Positions 25,616 to 35,549 of a DNA stretch of 64,000 bases are shown piece after piece. The notes under the pieces are model-generated. The model was not told where the DNA came from. It searched no databases and saw nothing but the letters and a program-made list of their open reading frames with translations. The translations under genes and the position numbers were made by a program. The stretch covers positions 186,001 through 250,000 of the forward strand of contig JANSXA010000006.1 in assembly GCA_024743175.1 (NCBI GenBank), in the 5' to 3' direction. This stretch comes from Pseudomonadaceae bacterium. Its GTDB lineage: Bacteria > Pseudomonadota > Gammaproteobacteria > Pseudomonadales > Azotimanducaceae. Numbering within the stretch: position 1 is the first letter of the stretch; each line of letters starts with the position of its first letter.

Positions 25616-26692
25616 TTATTCTGCAGGACCGTCGCTGCCTGCAGCACTTTCATTCATAGCATCAGCTTCGAGCACCCGCGCACCGCGTAAAATGCCGCCA
25701 AGCGCATAGTTGCCCTCATGACAGGCGTACTCGTAAACCTTATCTTCGGTGGCCGGCCAGGGGTATTCGCCACCCCAGGGTTCAGCCCAGTTGGGATCAT
25801 CCACAGTGAATGCGTAACGCAGCGTGTTTTCGTCGATACGGCTGAACCTTTCAGTAACGTGTAATTCCGATGAGGCCATGAAAAGCCCAGGCTCTTCGCG
25901 GAAGTTTTTCGTTTCTACCACCAGAGTGTCACCATCCCAGTAGCCGATAGAGTCTCCCAGCCAGCTGCGTGTGCTGTCAGGCAGGTGCTCGGCATCAATG
26001 CGCACAACCCGGGCATCGTGGTTCATTTCGTTGAATATGATTACATAATCATCTGTCTGCACGATACGCTTCAGGTTGTTGTACATCACCGGCAGCGCTG
26101 GTGGTCCTGCTGTTGAGCCAAAACCGAGAATGCAGCGTTCTGCTAACGGTCTGTTTTCGGGGTTATCATAAGGGCCGACACCCTTTTCCAGCCACCAGGC
26201 GGTGCCGGTATTTTCATGAAAGTTGGCGCGCTGTGCCATGGCTTTCTGCATGCCTTGAGGTGACAGCTTGGGCAGACGACCGTTTGCTGGCTGGTTGATG
26301 ATGGAGGTCCGATACATGCCATCCAAGCGAAATTTGCTGTCGCCGATATCCACATAAAAGGCGTTATATCCGCCAACACCCCCAGCAGCACCGGAAAACT
26401 CAGGAATGTATATTTCGACACCACCTTCAGGGGGAGCGTCTCGGTCAGGGTCACTTTTGGCGTCATCTTTGGCCAGGTTCTCCGCCCAGTACTTAGCGGT
26501 GGCTTCTGCCTCTTCTTTAGTGACAAATTCGCGATCGCCGAATTCTTCGGGACGCTGCAGCGGGGTGAGCGTTGCAATGTTGTAAGTGCCTGATAAGTCT
26601 GGTTTTTCTGTTGTTGCCTGAGCAACCTGCGCTCCGCTGCTTAGCGCAGCCATACTGGCTATGAATGCCATACGAGCCGTGAATTTCTGCAT
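25616..26692 (-). CDS. Uncharacterised secreted protein
   Basis: A 358-aa protein with a signal peptide (residues 1-26, ending AQVAQAT) and a mature domain with conserved-looking blocks (PDLSGTYNIATLTPLQRP, WLGDSIGYWDGDTLVVETKN, HEGNYALGGILRGAR). Proteins with these blocks are widespread in Acidobacteria and marine Proteobacteria without a known function; they often lie near oxidoreductases or TonB receptors. It is convergent with the MBL gene and diverges from the LamG protein. Confidence 0.75.
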   Translation of the reverse strand: MQKFTARMAFIASMAALSSGAQVAQATTEKPDLSGTYNIATLTPLQRPEEFGDREFVTKEEAEATAKYWAENLAKDDAKSDPDRDAPPEGGVEIYIPEFSGAAGGVGGYNAFYVDIGDSKFRLDGMYRTSIINQPANGRLPKLSPQGMQKAMAQRANFHENTGTAWWLEKGVGPYDNPENRPLAERCILGFGSTAGPPALPVMYNNLKRIVQTDDYVIIFNEMNHDARVVRIDAEHLPDSTRSWLGDSIGYWDGDTLVVETKNFREEPGLFMASSELHVTERFSRIDENTLRYAFTVDDPNWAEPWGGEYPWPATEDKVYEYACHEGNYALGGILRGARVLEADAMNESAAGSDGPAE

Positions 26693-26810
26693 CTCTCCTG
26701 TCTCCCTCTAAATCGTATACAGCGCACATCATCAGCCAGGCTCGGAAATTTTGCAATTTGAACTAGTCTTATCGATGTAAGTGGTTAAAAAGACAGGCAA
26801 TTTTCCATAA

Positions 26811-29800
26811 ATGCGCGCGGGTGAACAGAGTTGCATCAGAGGGTTGTTGTTGGCCGTATTCCTCCTGGCAGGCGTTCCCCTGCACGCAGACATGGTTGCA
26901 CAATACCGCTTCGACGCTCAGCAGTGGAATGGCACTCCCGGTGAAGTGGTTGACAGTTCCGGCAACGGTTTTGCCGGTGTCGCGCGCAACACTGTGCCGA
27001 CGGCGGGTCTTCTGTGTAATGCAGCTGATCTGACCAGCGGCTCAACGGCCGATTATCTTGACCTGGATCATCGCGCACTCGATGGACTGCGTGATTTCAC
27101 CCTGATGCTCTGGTACCAATCCACAAATAGAGATCGCTCGCTATTGGTCAGCGCCGCCAATGCCGGCGAAGAAAAAGAGGTGTATTGGCTGACCCGGCGT
27201 GGAGATCGTTTTGAACCACAGCTTTTTGATGACAGTGACGGACGCATCGACATTGATGACATTGATGATGGGGCCTGGCATCACCTGGCCTGGACACGCA
27301 TCGGCTCGCGCAACTGCTTTTATGTTGACGGCCAGCAGCAGGACTGTAACCAGTTGCCTGGAGGGGCGTTGGATGTAGACCCTACAGGTTTTATTGTCGG
27401 CCAGGAGCAGGACGATATTGGTTACGACTTTCGGAACAACCGTGGCGTCGAAGGGTTGATCGATGAATTCTATGTGTTTGATGAAGGCCTTTCCGCAGCG
27501 GCTATCCAGAGCATTAGAAACAATAATCTGCTTGGCAATAACTGGGATGGTATTGCGCGTCGTTGCGCTCAGGTAGAACCGCGGGCGGCCTATTACTTTG
27601 ATGAACCCAGCTGGTCTGGCATAGCTGATGAAGTGCTGGACAGTAGCGGCAACGGCTTCGATGGCGTAGCTGTGAACACAACAACCACGCCGGGACTTCT
27701 TTGTCGTGCGGCGGATCTGTCTGCAACGGACACGTCGGATTATCTGAGCCTGGATTTTCAGGCGCTGAATGGCGTGCGCGATTTCTCCATTGGCTTCTGG
27801 GCGCGAACGCCCAGCGCAGCCAACAAAGCATTTCTGTCAGGGGCACGGGCAGGCCAGGCCAACGAAGTGATATTCTGGTTTGGCAGCGCCACGCGTTTTC
27901 GTCCCCATATAGAAAATAACAACCGCGACGTTGTAGTGCCAAACGTCTGGGACAACACCTGGCATCACTGGATGTGGGTCCGCAGCGGTGCAGCAAACTG
28001 TATTTATCTGGATGGCACGCTCCGGCGCTGCGTCAATTTGATTACAAACCGCATAGACCTTGATCCGGGCGGGCTGATCATCGGGCAGGAACAGGATTCT
28101 GTAGGCGGTAGTTTTGTTGCCGCCCAGAGTGTGCGCGGAGAAATGGACGAGCTGCTGATTTTTGACCAGGCGCTGACTGCCGCCCAGGTGTCTGACATTG
28201 TGACTAACAATCGTGCTGGCTTGAGTTGGGATGGGAGTGCGCGGTCCTGCCCGGTAGTTGGCGCGAATACGCTGCAGGTCATCCATGATGGCAGCGGTAT
28301 TTACTGCAGCAGCGAGTTGATAGGCGTTCGGGCGATCAATGCCTCCGGAGATGTAGTCACAGGTTATGCAACGTCGGTAACTCTGGACACCGGTAGTGGC
28401 AATGGCAGTTGGGCCTTAACAACAGGCAATGGCACGCTGCTGGATTCAAGCCCTGACGATGGACTTGCCACCTATACCTTTGATCCGGCAGATAACGGCG
28501 AAGCCTGGTTTGCGCTGAGTTATCCCACTGGTGCGCCAGTGCTGGACATCGAAGCTTTTGAAACCGCTGATCCCAATGTGCGTGATTCGGATGCGGAAGG
28601 CGCGCTGGTGTTTTCTCCTACTGGATTCACGGTAACCGCGAACCCATTGCCAAATCCACCTGTCAGTCCAGTGTCTGATCCGTTTTTAAGACAAACTGCG
28701 GGCACGGACTTTGATATTCATCTGACCGCTTTTGGCACAACAGACGATGATCCGGTTTGTGGTGTGATTGAAGATTATCAGGGTGTCCAATCTGTGCAGA
28801 TGTGGCAGGAACTGGTGGATCCGCTGAGCGGTTCAGTTCGTACGCTTGTGAACACGATTCCCGTGGGTGCAAATTCTGCTGCACCGGTCCCGCAGAACGT
28901 CCTGTTCAACGCAGGTCAGGCGGTGGTGTCTGCGAAATACAAAGATGTTGGGCGTCTGCGTCTGGGTTTTCAGTCGGGAAGCCTGGCGGGCTCAACAGAT
29001 AGTTTTGTCAGCCCACCGGCGGATCTGTCAATCAGGCGGGTTGAAAGCGCTGCTGGTGTGCTTAATCCCGGGAGTGACACGCTTGCTGGTGCAGGATTTG
29101 TCGCTGCAGGCGAATCTTTCCAGATAACCGTGGCAGCACGGGATGCAGAATCTGATCCAACCCCGAATTATGGCTACGAGTTGGCCAGTGAAGGCATCCG
29201 CGTGTCTGCCGTTGATCTGTTGCTGCCCGTTGGAGGTCGTCTGGGCAGTGCAGACGATGGTGTACTGAGCAACGATGACAGCTTTGTTCCAGCAGCCTCC
29301 CCAGGCTATTACCTGAACAACACAATCGCCTTTGATGAAGTGGGCAGCATTTCGCTGCAGGCAGAGGTAAGTGATGGCAGCTATATGGGGACCGGCAATG
29401 TGGTCAGCAGCCTCGTCGGCCCTGTAGGACGATTCTATCCACACCATTTTGAACTGGTGAATGCTGCAGTAGATACGCAGTGTACCGGGTTTACCTACAT
29501 GTCAGCCCCTTCTGTGTCGTTGACTGCGGAACTGTACGCACGTAATCAAAGCGGTCTTACGGTTGCAAACTATGATGCGCTGTTGTTCAGCGATGCTCTG
29601 GCACCGGTGAGTTTTGTTGCTGAATATCAGGACAATGGTATTGATCTGGGTTCGCGGTTTGACCATGTTGCTGTGCAGTGGCAATCTGGTAGATATAATG
29701 TGTTAGACCCAGCGGCGCAGTTCCAGCGGCTGGGCGTGGCTGATGGCCCTTATGAAATGATGGCGGTTGGCATTGCTGTCAACGATACAACTGACACGCG

Positions 29801-30320
29801 CCCGCTGACCGGGTTGGATATGAATGCACAGACGTCAGGTTTCTGCGCGCTGGGTGCAACCTGCACCGCGCAACGTATCGGTACGCTTGATGCCTTCTAT
29901 GGTCGAATGGTGGTATTACCCGGCCAGGGACCTGAAGATCAGGATTTAGACATTCGTCTGCAGGCACAGGTTTTTTCTGATGAGGCTTTTACCGCGTTTC
30001 CACGGGACAATTGTTCTACGTATCAGAACTCGCAGCTGTCCTTGAGCAATTTCGGCGGCGACCTGCAAGCTGGTGAAACCGCGGTGCTGGGGTTACCGAA
30101 TGCAATATCTCTCGTGGCTGGTCAGGTTGATCCCAATAATAGAATCTGGCTGTCCGCCCCGGGTACGGGTAACACGGGCACTGTGGACGTCGAGCTGCAG
30201 ATACCAGCCTGGCTGCGCTATAACTGGTCAGGTGCGGGAGACGAAAACCCCCGCGCACAGGTGACATTTGGCCAATATCGCGGACACGACCGAATCATCA
30301 TCTGGCAGCAGGATCCCTGA
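26811..30320 (+). CDS. LamG-duplicated MshQ-like (DUF6701) surface protein
   Basis: A 1169-aa exported protein: signal peptide at residues 1-27, a LamG-like jelly-roll domain at about 30-245, a second copy at about 256-480, Ig-like beta modules, and a C-terminal DUF6701/MshQ-type region with VGRFYPHHFELVN followed by a Cys-containing segment. MshQ-like proteins are associated with MSHA type IV pili, but no mshA-P genes are near. The two LamG copies share AAD(L/L)...YL.LD and DEFY/DELLIFD.....A motifs, an internal duplication. It probably binds surface glycans or proteins. Confidence 0.78.
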   Translation: MRAGEQSCIRGLLLAVFLLAGVPLHADMVAQYRFDAQQWNGTPGEVVDSSGNGFAGVARNTVPTAGLLCNAADLTSGSTADYLDLDHRALDGLRDFTLMLWYQSTNRDRSLLVSAANAGEEKEVYWLTRRGDRFEPQLFDDSDGRIDIDDIDDGAWHHLAWTRIGSRNCFYVDGQQQDCNQLPGGALDVDPTGFIVGQEQDDIGYDFRNNRGVEGLIDEFYVFDEGLSAAAIQSIRNNNLLGNNWDGIARRCAQVEPRAAYYFDEPSWSGIADEVLDSSGNGFDGVAVNTTTTPGLLCRAADLSATDTSDYLSLDFQALNGVRDFSIGFWARTPSAANKAFLSGARAGQANEVIFWFGSATRFRPHIENNNRDVVVPNVWDNTWHHWMWVRSGAANCIYLDGTLRRCVNLITNRIDLDPGGLIIGQEQDSVGGSFVAAQSVRGEMDELLIFDQALTAAQVSDIVTNNRAGLSWDGSARSCPVVGANTLQVIHDGSGIYCSSELIGVRAINASGDVVTGYATSVTLDTGSGNGSWALTTGNGTLLDSSPDDGLATYTFDPADNGEAWFALSYPTGAPVLDIEAFETADPNVRDSDAEGALVFSPTGFTVTANPLPNPPVSPVSDPFLRQTAGTDFDIHLTAFGTTDDDPVCGVIEDYQGVQSVQMWQELVDPLSGSVRTLVNTIPVGANSAAPVPQNVLFNAGQAVVSAKYKDVGRLRLGFQSGSLAGSTDSFVSPPADLSIRRVESAAGVLNPGSDTLAGAGFVAAGESFQITVAARDAESDPTPNYGYELASEGIRVSAVDLLLPVGGRLGSADDGVLSNDDSFVPAASPGYYLNNTIAFDEVGSISLQAEVSDGSYMGTGNVVSSLVGPVGRFYPHHFELVNAAVDTQCTGFTYMSAPSVSLTAELYARNQSGLTVANYDALLFSDALAPVSFVAEYQDNGIDLGSRFDHVAVQWQSGRYNVLDPAAQFQRLGVADGPYEMMAVGIAVNDTTDTRPLTGLDMNAQTSGFCALGATCTAQRIGTLDAFYGRMVVLPGQGPEDQDLDIRLQAQVFSDEAFTAFPRDNCSTYQNSQLSLSNFGGDLQAGETAVLGLPNAISLVAGQVDPNNRIWLSAPGTGNTGTVDVELQIPAWLRYNWSGAGDENPRAQVTFGQYRGHDRIIIWQQDP

Positions 30321-30336
30321 GCGTGGGCGCCGGTGC

Positions 30337-31086
30337 TTAGATACAGCGCCCGCCGTCAATTTCCAGAGCGACACCGGTGATCAAGCCGGCGTCATCGCCA
30401 CACAAAAACACTGCTGCAGCGCCTAAATCTGCCGGGGTAGAAAACCGTCCCAGCGGAATGCTGTTTAAAAACGCGGCGCGCTGCTCCGGCGTGTCTTCAC
30501 CCATAAACGTTGCCAGCAGCGGCGTTTCGCCTGCAACGGGGTTAAGCGCGTTGACGCGTATGTTAAACGGGGCGAGTTCTATGGCCATGGATTTTGTCGC
30601 GGTGATCACCCAGCCTTTGGAGGCATTGTACCAGGTCAGATTGGGCCTCGGGCTGACTCCGGCGGTGGATGCGATATTCAGAATCGCACCACGCTGACGA
30701 TTTTTAAAGGCGGGTACAATAACTCGTCCACAAACATAGATGGAACGCATGTTGACGTCACACACGCGTTGGAAATCGTCTGCGCTGACATCCTCCATCG
30801 CTGTGGGTGGCAGGCCGATGCCGGCATTGTTAACCACAATATCCAGTGCGCCGGCATTATCTTCCAGTAGAGTGACGGCTTCGCGCATGGAAGATTCGCT
30901 GGTGACATCCCCTTCAAGCGCAACCGCACGGCTGCCCAGCCGTTTTGCAATGTCAGCTGCCGCCGCCAGGTTGAGGTCGAGGAGCCCAACCGTTGCGCCG
31001 GCATCAATGAAAGACTCGGCAATGCCTGAGCCGAAACCTGAGCCGGCGCCGGTCACCAGCGCTACCTTGTCCTTCAGCGCGCTCAT
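30337..31086 (-). CDS. Short-chain dehydrogenase/reductase
   Basis: A 249-aa classical SDR: cofactor motif TGAGSGFGSGI, NNAG, catalytic Ser in NIASTAG, YNASK (Tyr-x3-Lys) and a C-terminal DGG. An Asp at the end of beta-2 (LLDLNL) favours NAD(H). It is the last gene of a minus-strand operon with a P1 peptidase and an M20 amidohydrolase (4-bp overlap with the latter), so the substrate may be an alcohol released from an amide or peptide. Confidence 0.88.
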   Translation of the reverse strand: MSALKDKVALVTGAGSGFGSGIAESFIDAGATVGLLDLNLAAAADIAKRLGSRAVALEGDVTSESSMREAVTLLEDNAGALDIVVNNAGIGLPPTAMEDVSADDFQRVCDVNMRSIYVCGRVIVPAFKNRQRGAILNIASTAGVSPRPNLTWYNASKGWVITATKSMAIELAPFNIRVNALNPVAGETPLLATFMGEDTPEQRAAFLNSIPLGRFSTPADLGAAAVFLCGDDAGLITGVALEIDGGRCI

Positions 31087-32369
31087 GCCTGCGCCGCGTT
31101 AAGCAGAGTGTGCAGAGATATAGCCATAACTTTGGCCGAGTCAATCATGTCCTGCACCTCAACGTATTCGTCTGGCTGGTGGGCAAGCGTTAAGATGCCG
31201 GGGCCGTAAGCAATGCAGTCGCTGAGCTTGCCTATCCGGTCTATGTGCTTCTGATCGTAGGTGCCAGGTGATACCACCATGGTTGCAGGTTTGTGCAATA
31301 CCTGTTCAATTGCCTGGCTCACCGCCTGGACAACCGGTGCATGTTCGTCTGTCATGGTTGGAATTACCTCAAACAGATCTCTGATGGTGTAGTCAAACCG
31401 TTCCCGGTCAGCACGCAGGCCATCTAACAGGCTGACAACCTCCTGTTTGACTGTGGCGAGCTGTTCTTCGATAAGAAAGCGTCGATCAATAATCATACGA
31501 CAGGAATCAGCCACCAATGGTGTAGGTAAACCCTCAAAGGCTTCTGACTCGCCGCCATGCATTGAATTGATGTTCAGCGTTGACTGCTTCGCACCGTCCG
31601 GCACCACAGGCATGTCGGTTCGTTTTGAGGCCAGGTGAGGAAACAGCTCAGACTCAAATCGCGCCAGCACAGCAGCCATATGTCGAACCGCGCAATCACC
31701 GTCAAACGGCATGCTGCCGTGAGCGATGTGTCCCTTGGTTTCTATTTCAGCCCACCAGACGCCGCGATGGCCGAGGCAGACCCGGTCTTTGTCCAGCGGT
31801 TCAGGGATAATCACATGGTCAATTCGAGGTTTTGCCATGATGCCCAGTTCAGCCAGATAGGCAACGCCGCCATAGCCGCCGCTCTCTTCGTCAGCGGTAC
31901 CGGATATCTCTATGGCGCCAGGATGGTCGGGGAACATTTCCAGGTAGGTCTCAACGGCTATGATAGACGCGGCAAGGCCACCTTTCATATCACAGGCGCC
32001 ACGGCCATAGATGCGATCACCCTGCAGCGTTGCTGCAAATGGATCCTGCTGCCAGCCTTTACCTACGGCGACAACATCAATGTGTGAATTGAAATGCACA
32101 CAGGGACCGGCGCCGCCATGGTGTCGGGCAACGATGTTCATGCGCGGATACTGATCTGTATCGCCGGGGCTGCCCTCGGCGCGGAAGTATTCAACCGTAA
32201 AATCACGCCGGGCCATGCGATCGCCGATAAAGTGTGCGCAGTCGTCGTAGAATTCGCCGGGCGGGTTGATTGTGGGAATGCGTATCAGATCCTGCGTAAG
32301 CGCGATCAGATCCTCTTTTTTTGCATCTATGCGGCGATTTATCTCGTCTATGTCGATTGTTCTGTTCAC
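31083..32369 (-). CDS. M20 family metallo-amidohydrolase (ArgE/DapE type)
   Basis: A 428-aa zinc-dependent amidohydrolase: FNSHIDVVAVG (metal His/Asp), GRGACDMKGGLAA (bridging Asp), TADEESGGYGG (catalytic Glu pair) and a lid domain GHIAHGSMPFDG. Members cleave N-acyl amino acids or small peptides; ArgE/DapE themselves are usually chromosomally separate, and the operon context (P1 peptidase, SDR) points to catabolism rather than amino-acid synthesis. It starts 13 bases after the upstream peptidase. Confidence 0.88.
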   Translation of the reverse strand: MNRTIDIDEINRRIDAKKEDLIALTQDLIRIPTINPPGEFYDDCAHFIGDRMARRDFTVEYFRAEGSPGDTDQYPRMNIVARHHGGAGPCVHFNSHIDVVAVGKGWQQDPFAATLQGDRIYGRGACDMKGGLAASIIAVETYLEMFPDHPGAIEISGTADEESGGYGGVAYLAELGIMAKPRIDHVIIPEPLDKDRVCLGHRGVWWAEIETKGHIAHGSMPFDGDCAVRHMAAVLARFESELFPHLASKRTDMPVVPDGAKQSTLNINSMHGGESEAFEGLPTPLVADSCRMIIDRRFLIEEQLATVKQEVVSLLDGLRADRERFDYTIRDLFEVIPTMTDEHAPVVQAVSQAIEQVLHKPATMVVSPGTYDQKHIDRIGKLSDCIAYGPGILTLAHQPDEYVEVQDMIDSAKVMAISLHTLLNAAQA

Positions 32370-32382
32370 GTAGCGTTCCTGG

Positions 32383-33348
32383 CTATTTATTCTGTCCGGT
32401 CATTTGTATCGCCTCAAAAACGCCACGTGCAATCGCTCTGGCCATGGTATTGCCAGCCAGCACGCCCAGATCAAGGAGCGCTTCGTCATCCGCTTCAAAC
32501 TGTCCAGTTGAAGCGACAAAAATCAGATCACCGTCCGCAGGTGTGTGGACTGGATACAACGCGCGGGCAAACCCATCGTGTGCCGCTGTAGCGATACGTT
32601 TGGCTTCTGCCGCGGTTAACTTAACGTCGGTGACGATGATGCCCAGGGTGGTGTTTGCGCCTGCGACACGCTGTCCGGACTTTGTCCGACCCTGCTTAGC
32701 ATCATCGGGCCAGGGGTGTGGTAGGCCGTAGCCGCCAAATTCGCTGTTTTCTTCAAAAGGCGCAGCCCAGAAGTGATGAGTATCGCCAACCAGAGCTGAC
32801 CCTGCTGCATTTACCGCTGCTGCAGCCAACAGACTACCTTTGCTGCGCAGTTTTGTGGCTGCCATGCCGAAGCCGCCAGGGGTGTTGGCGGTGCGCGCGC
32901 CCAGAGCGGCCCCAACCGCGCCCAGTTGAGGCTGGTCTGTTACCGCCTCTATCGCTGCGTAACCCAGCTCTCGATAGGGTGAGTATCGTCCCCAGTTTTT
33001 GTCACCTTCATTGCGCATATCAAAAAGAATCGCGCAGGGGGCGATGGGTATTCTGACCGGATCAAGAGGTATACCCCGGTTGTTTTCGCGTAGCCAGGCC
33101 TGTACACCACCTGCGGCATCAAGCCCGTAAGCGGAACCACCTGACAACACCAGGGCATCGATATGATCAACGGTAAATTCCGGGTTCAGCAGTTCGGTAT
33201 CCCGGGTACCCGGCGCGGCGCCCATGATGTGGACAGCCGCAACAGCGGGACGATCAAAAAAACAAACCGTGGTGCCGGTTAAAACGCGGTTGTCTTCAGC
33301 ATGACCAAAACGCACGCCTGGAATAGGGATTTTGAACTCTACCGGCAT
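32383..33348 (-). CDS. P1 family aminopeptidase (DmpA/BapA type)
   Basis: A 321-aa Ntn-type hydrolase. The segment VAGANTTLGIIVTD carries the autocleavage site, Asn232-Thr233, with Thr233 the predicted N-terminal nucleophile after self-processing. Upstream blocks VLSGGSAYGLDAAGGVQAWL, and NWGRYSPYRELGY are family-typical. P1 enzymes release N-terminal beta-amino, D- or L-residues. No signal peptide, so cytoplasmic. It is the first gene of the three-gene operon with M20 and SDR. Confidence 0.87.
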   Translation of the reverse strand: MPVEFKIPIPGVRFGHAEDNRVLTGTTVCFFDRPAVAAVHIMGAAPGTRDTELLNPEFTVDHIDALVLSGGSAYGLDAAGGVQAWLRENNRGIPLDPVRIPIAPCAILFDMRNEGDKNWGRYSPYRELGYAAIEAVTDQPQLGAVGAALGARTANTPGGFGMAATKLRSKGSLLAAAAVNAAGSALVGDTHHFWAAPFEENSEFGGYGLPHPWPDDAKQGRTKSGQRVAGANTTLGIIVTDVKLTAAEAKRIATAAHDGFARALYPVHTPADGDLIFVASTGQFEADDEALLDLGVLAGNTMARAIARGVFEAIQMTGQNK

Positions 33349-33438
33349 ACGCGGCTTTACCCGTTTACGTTAGTGTAGCGTGATGCGATGCAACGTCATC
33401 ATATGCTGTGAAATGCTCGGGCTCAAATCAATCGCAAC

Positions 33439-34809
33439 TCAGGTGGCGGCCAGCTGCAGAATCTTTTTGTCATGCGTACTGAGGTACCACAAGCGTAACC
33501 CCACACTGATGGCAACCAGGGACAGACCAACGGTCAATGCAGCCCAGTAGCCATACACGCCCGGTGCCAGCCCGGGTAGCAACAGTTCCTCTGACAGGCA
33601 CCATCCCAGAGGCACGGCGATAAACCAGTAGCCCACGAGGCTGATGTACATAGGAAACTGGGTATCTTTGTATCCGCGCAATGCGCCAACCGTTACCGCC
33701 TGGCTGTCGTCAACAATCTGGTACACGGCAATAAACAGCAGCAGGGTCACCGCAATCTGCGTCACTGCCGGATCAACGGTGTAAATGCTCACCAGGTGAT
33801 AACGCAGTAACACCAGCAGCACGCTGACCACCAGGGCATAGCCGATAGAGAACTTATATACGGTGACTGCGGTTAAGCGGGCAGCTACCAGATCGTCTGC
33901 GCCAACATGGTATCCCACGCGGATACTTGCAGCGGCGCCGAGGCTCATCGGGATAACATAGGTGAGCCAGTTGATGTTGCCGGCAATAGCGTTTGCCGCC
34001 ACCTGTTCAACCCCCAGGCGTGCAATCAGAAAAGCAATGACTGAAAAAACGGCCATTTCCAGGAAAATGACCAGACCAATAGGTGTGCCGATTTTAATGA
34101 TCGACTTGATGGTGCCTGCAACAGGCCACTCGAAGCGTTCAAACAGACCGGTAGCTTTGAAGTAGGGGCGTTTTATCACCACCAGCATCATCAGGAGCTG
34201 CAGCCAGAAAATGATTGCGGTTGCGTAGCCGCACCCGACACCTCCCAGTTCAGGTAGACCCCAGTGACCGTAAATCAGGCCATAATTCAGAACTACATTC
34301 ACCGGCAGCATACTGCCAGCAATAACCATGGGGGGGCGTGTATGTCCAAGCCCTTCACTCGCATGACGCAGTGCGACATAAAATACCAGCGCCGGGATGC
34401 CCCAGGCGACCGCTGCCAGATAGTCTATGGCCACTCGTGCCACCTCCGGTTCAAGCCCGGTAAGCGTGAAAATTGCCTCTGCGTTGGAAAGGATGGCAAT
34501 CAGAAGTGCACTGGTGGTCAGACAGATCCACAACCCCTGGCGTATCTGATGTCCAACCTGCAGCAACTGCTTGCGCCCCCGCAACTGGGAGATTATCGGT
34601 GTCAGGGCCATGGTGATGCCGGTCAGCATCAACATGAATGGCCACATGACACTGCCACCCAGCGACACACCAGCAAGATCAGTTGCGCTGTAACGTCCGG
34701 CCATGGCCGTGTCCACAAATCCCATGCCCATGATGAACAGCTGAGTCAAAACCATGGGCCAGCCCAGCTGCAGGACAGTTTTAAGTTCGTTTGCGGGTTT
34801 GATGGTCAC
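33439..34809 (-). CDS. MATE family multidrug/toxin efflux transporter
   Basis: A 456-aa inner-membrane transporter with about 12 predicted helices in two related halves, typical of NorM-like MATE proteins (early GWPMVLTQLFIMGMGFVDTA, then GRYSATDLAGVSLG; second half VEQVAANAIAGNIN). Such transporters export cationic compounds using Na+ or H+. It starts with GTG. No adjacent regulator; the yhcB-like gene diverges upstream. Confidence 0.9.
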   Translation of the reverse strand: MTIKPANELKTVLQLGWPMVLTQLFIMGMGFVDTAMAGRYSATDLAGVSLGGSVMWPFMLMLTGITMALTPIISQLRGRKQLLQVGHQIRQGLWICLTTSALLIAILSNAEAIFTLTGLEPEVARVAIDYLAAVAWGIPALVFYVALRHASEGLGHTRPPMVIAGSMLPVNVVLNYGLIYGHWGLPELGGVGCGYATAIIFWLQLLMMLVVIKRPYFKATGLFERFEWPVAGTIKSIIKIGTPIGLVIFLEMAVFSVIAFLIARLGVEQVAANAIAGNINWLTYVIPMSLGAAASIRVGYHVGADDLVAARLTAVTVYKFSIGYALVVSVLLVLLRYHLVSIYTVDPAVTQIAVTLLLFIAVYQIVDDSQAVTVGALRGYKDTQFPMYISLVGYWFIAVPLGWCLSEELLLPGLAPGVYGYWAALTVGLSLVAISVGLRLWYLSTHDKKILQLAAT

Positions 34810-34943
34810 GGTTTAAATTTTCTCTGCCAGCCTGGTTTTGATTCACTTTTTACGAAAATCCGGTCAAAAAAACCGAAGTGGAGATGTTGAGCGGCGATGC
34901 ACCGGAGTATCATAGTCGTAATCTGGTGAACGGTAGAAGTTTT

Positions 34944-35549
34944 ATGGTCATAGAGTGGGTTGTTGGGATTGCGGTTATCAGCATGCTGGTTGGGGTAGCT
35001 TTGGGCTATTACCTGCCGTTGGGTAACGCCAAGAAAGCCAGGGTCAGTGAGTTGGAAACTGCGCTGGACAGCGCGCAGCAGGAACTCGCAGATTATAAGA
35101 GTGAGGTTTTCAGTCAATTTGCCACCACTGCAGAGAAGTTTCGCAACCTTGACGAAAGTTATCAGGCGTTGCACCAGCAACTGGCGAGAAGCTCGGTAGA
35201 TTTGTGCGGGGATGCAGCAACACCGCTTTTGTCTGCAGCAACGGTTTCTGCGCTTACAGAAGAGTCAAGTGACGCTGCTGCACAGGACAACAGGTTTTCT
35301 GAAGAAGATCTGGACGCGCAGACGCCAGATGTTGATGAAAATGCGACAAACCAGAGCAAAGCCCATGATATCGAAGATGAGATACTGGTGGCCGAGGCTT
35401 CCGCCGGGCTGCAGGCAGGCGTTACCCAGGAGGATGTACCCACGCTTACAGAGCGGGATGCGGACTTCACTTCTGAGGTGAGCAGTGAGGTTGAAAGTCA
35501 GTTGGACAGTGAGGATGCTGAACCGGAAGCTAAGCGCGAGCGCGCTTAG
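34944..35549 (+). CDS. YhcB/ZapG-like (DUF1043) cell envelope protein
   Basis: A 201-aa protein: an N-terminal membrane helix (IEWVVGIAVISMLVGVALGY) followed by a coiled coil (KKARVSELETALDSAQQELA) and QFATTAEKFRNLDESYQALH, the hallmark of YhcB/ZapG. Family members help coordinate cell division and envelope growth. The C-terminal third is an acidic, low-complexity extension longer than in E. coli YhcB (about 130 aa). The ATG at 34944 is chosen because the family starts directly before the TM helix. Confidence 0.82.
   Translation: MVIEWVVGIAVISMLVGVALGYYLPLGNAKKARVSELETALDSAQQELADYKSEVFSQFATTAEKFRNLDESYQALHQQLARSSVDLCGDAATPLLSAATVSALTEESSDAAAQDNRFSEEDLDAQTPDVDENATNQSKAHDIEDEILVAEASAGLQAGVTQEDVPTLTERDADFTSEVSSEVESQLDSEDAEPEAKRERA

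Noticed and set aside
34264-34890. A 208-codon plus-strand frame inside the MATE gene
   Set aside because: The product is rich in His, Gln and Cys without domain order and is antisense to a twelve-helix transporter.
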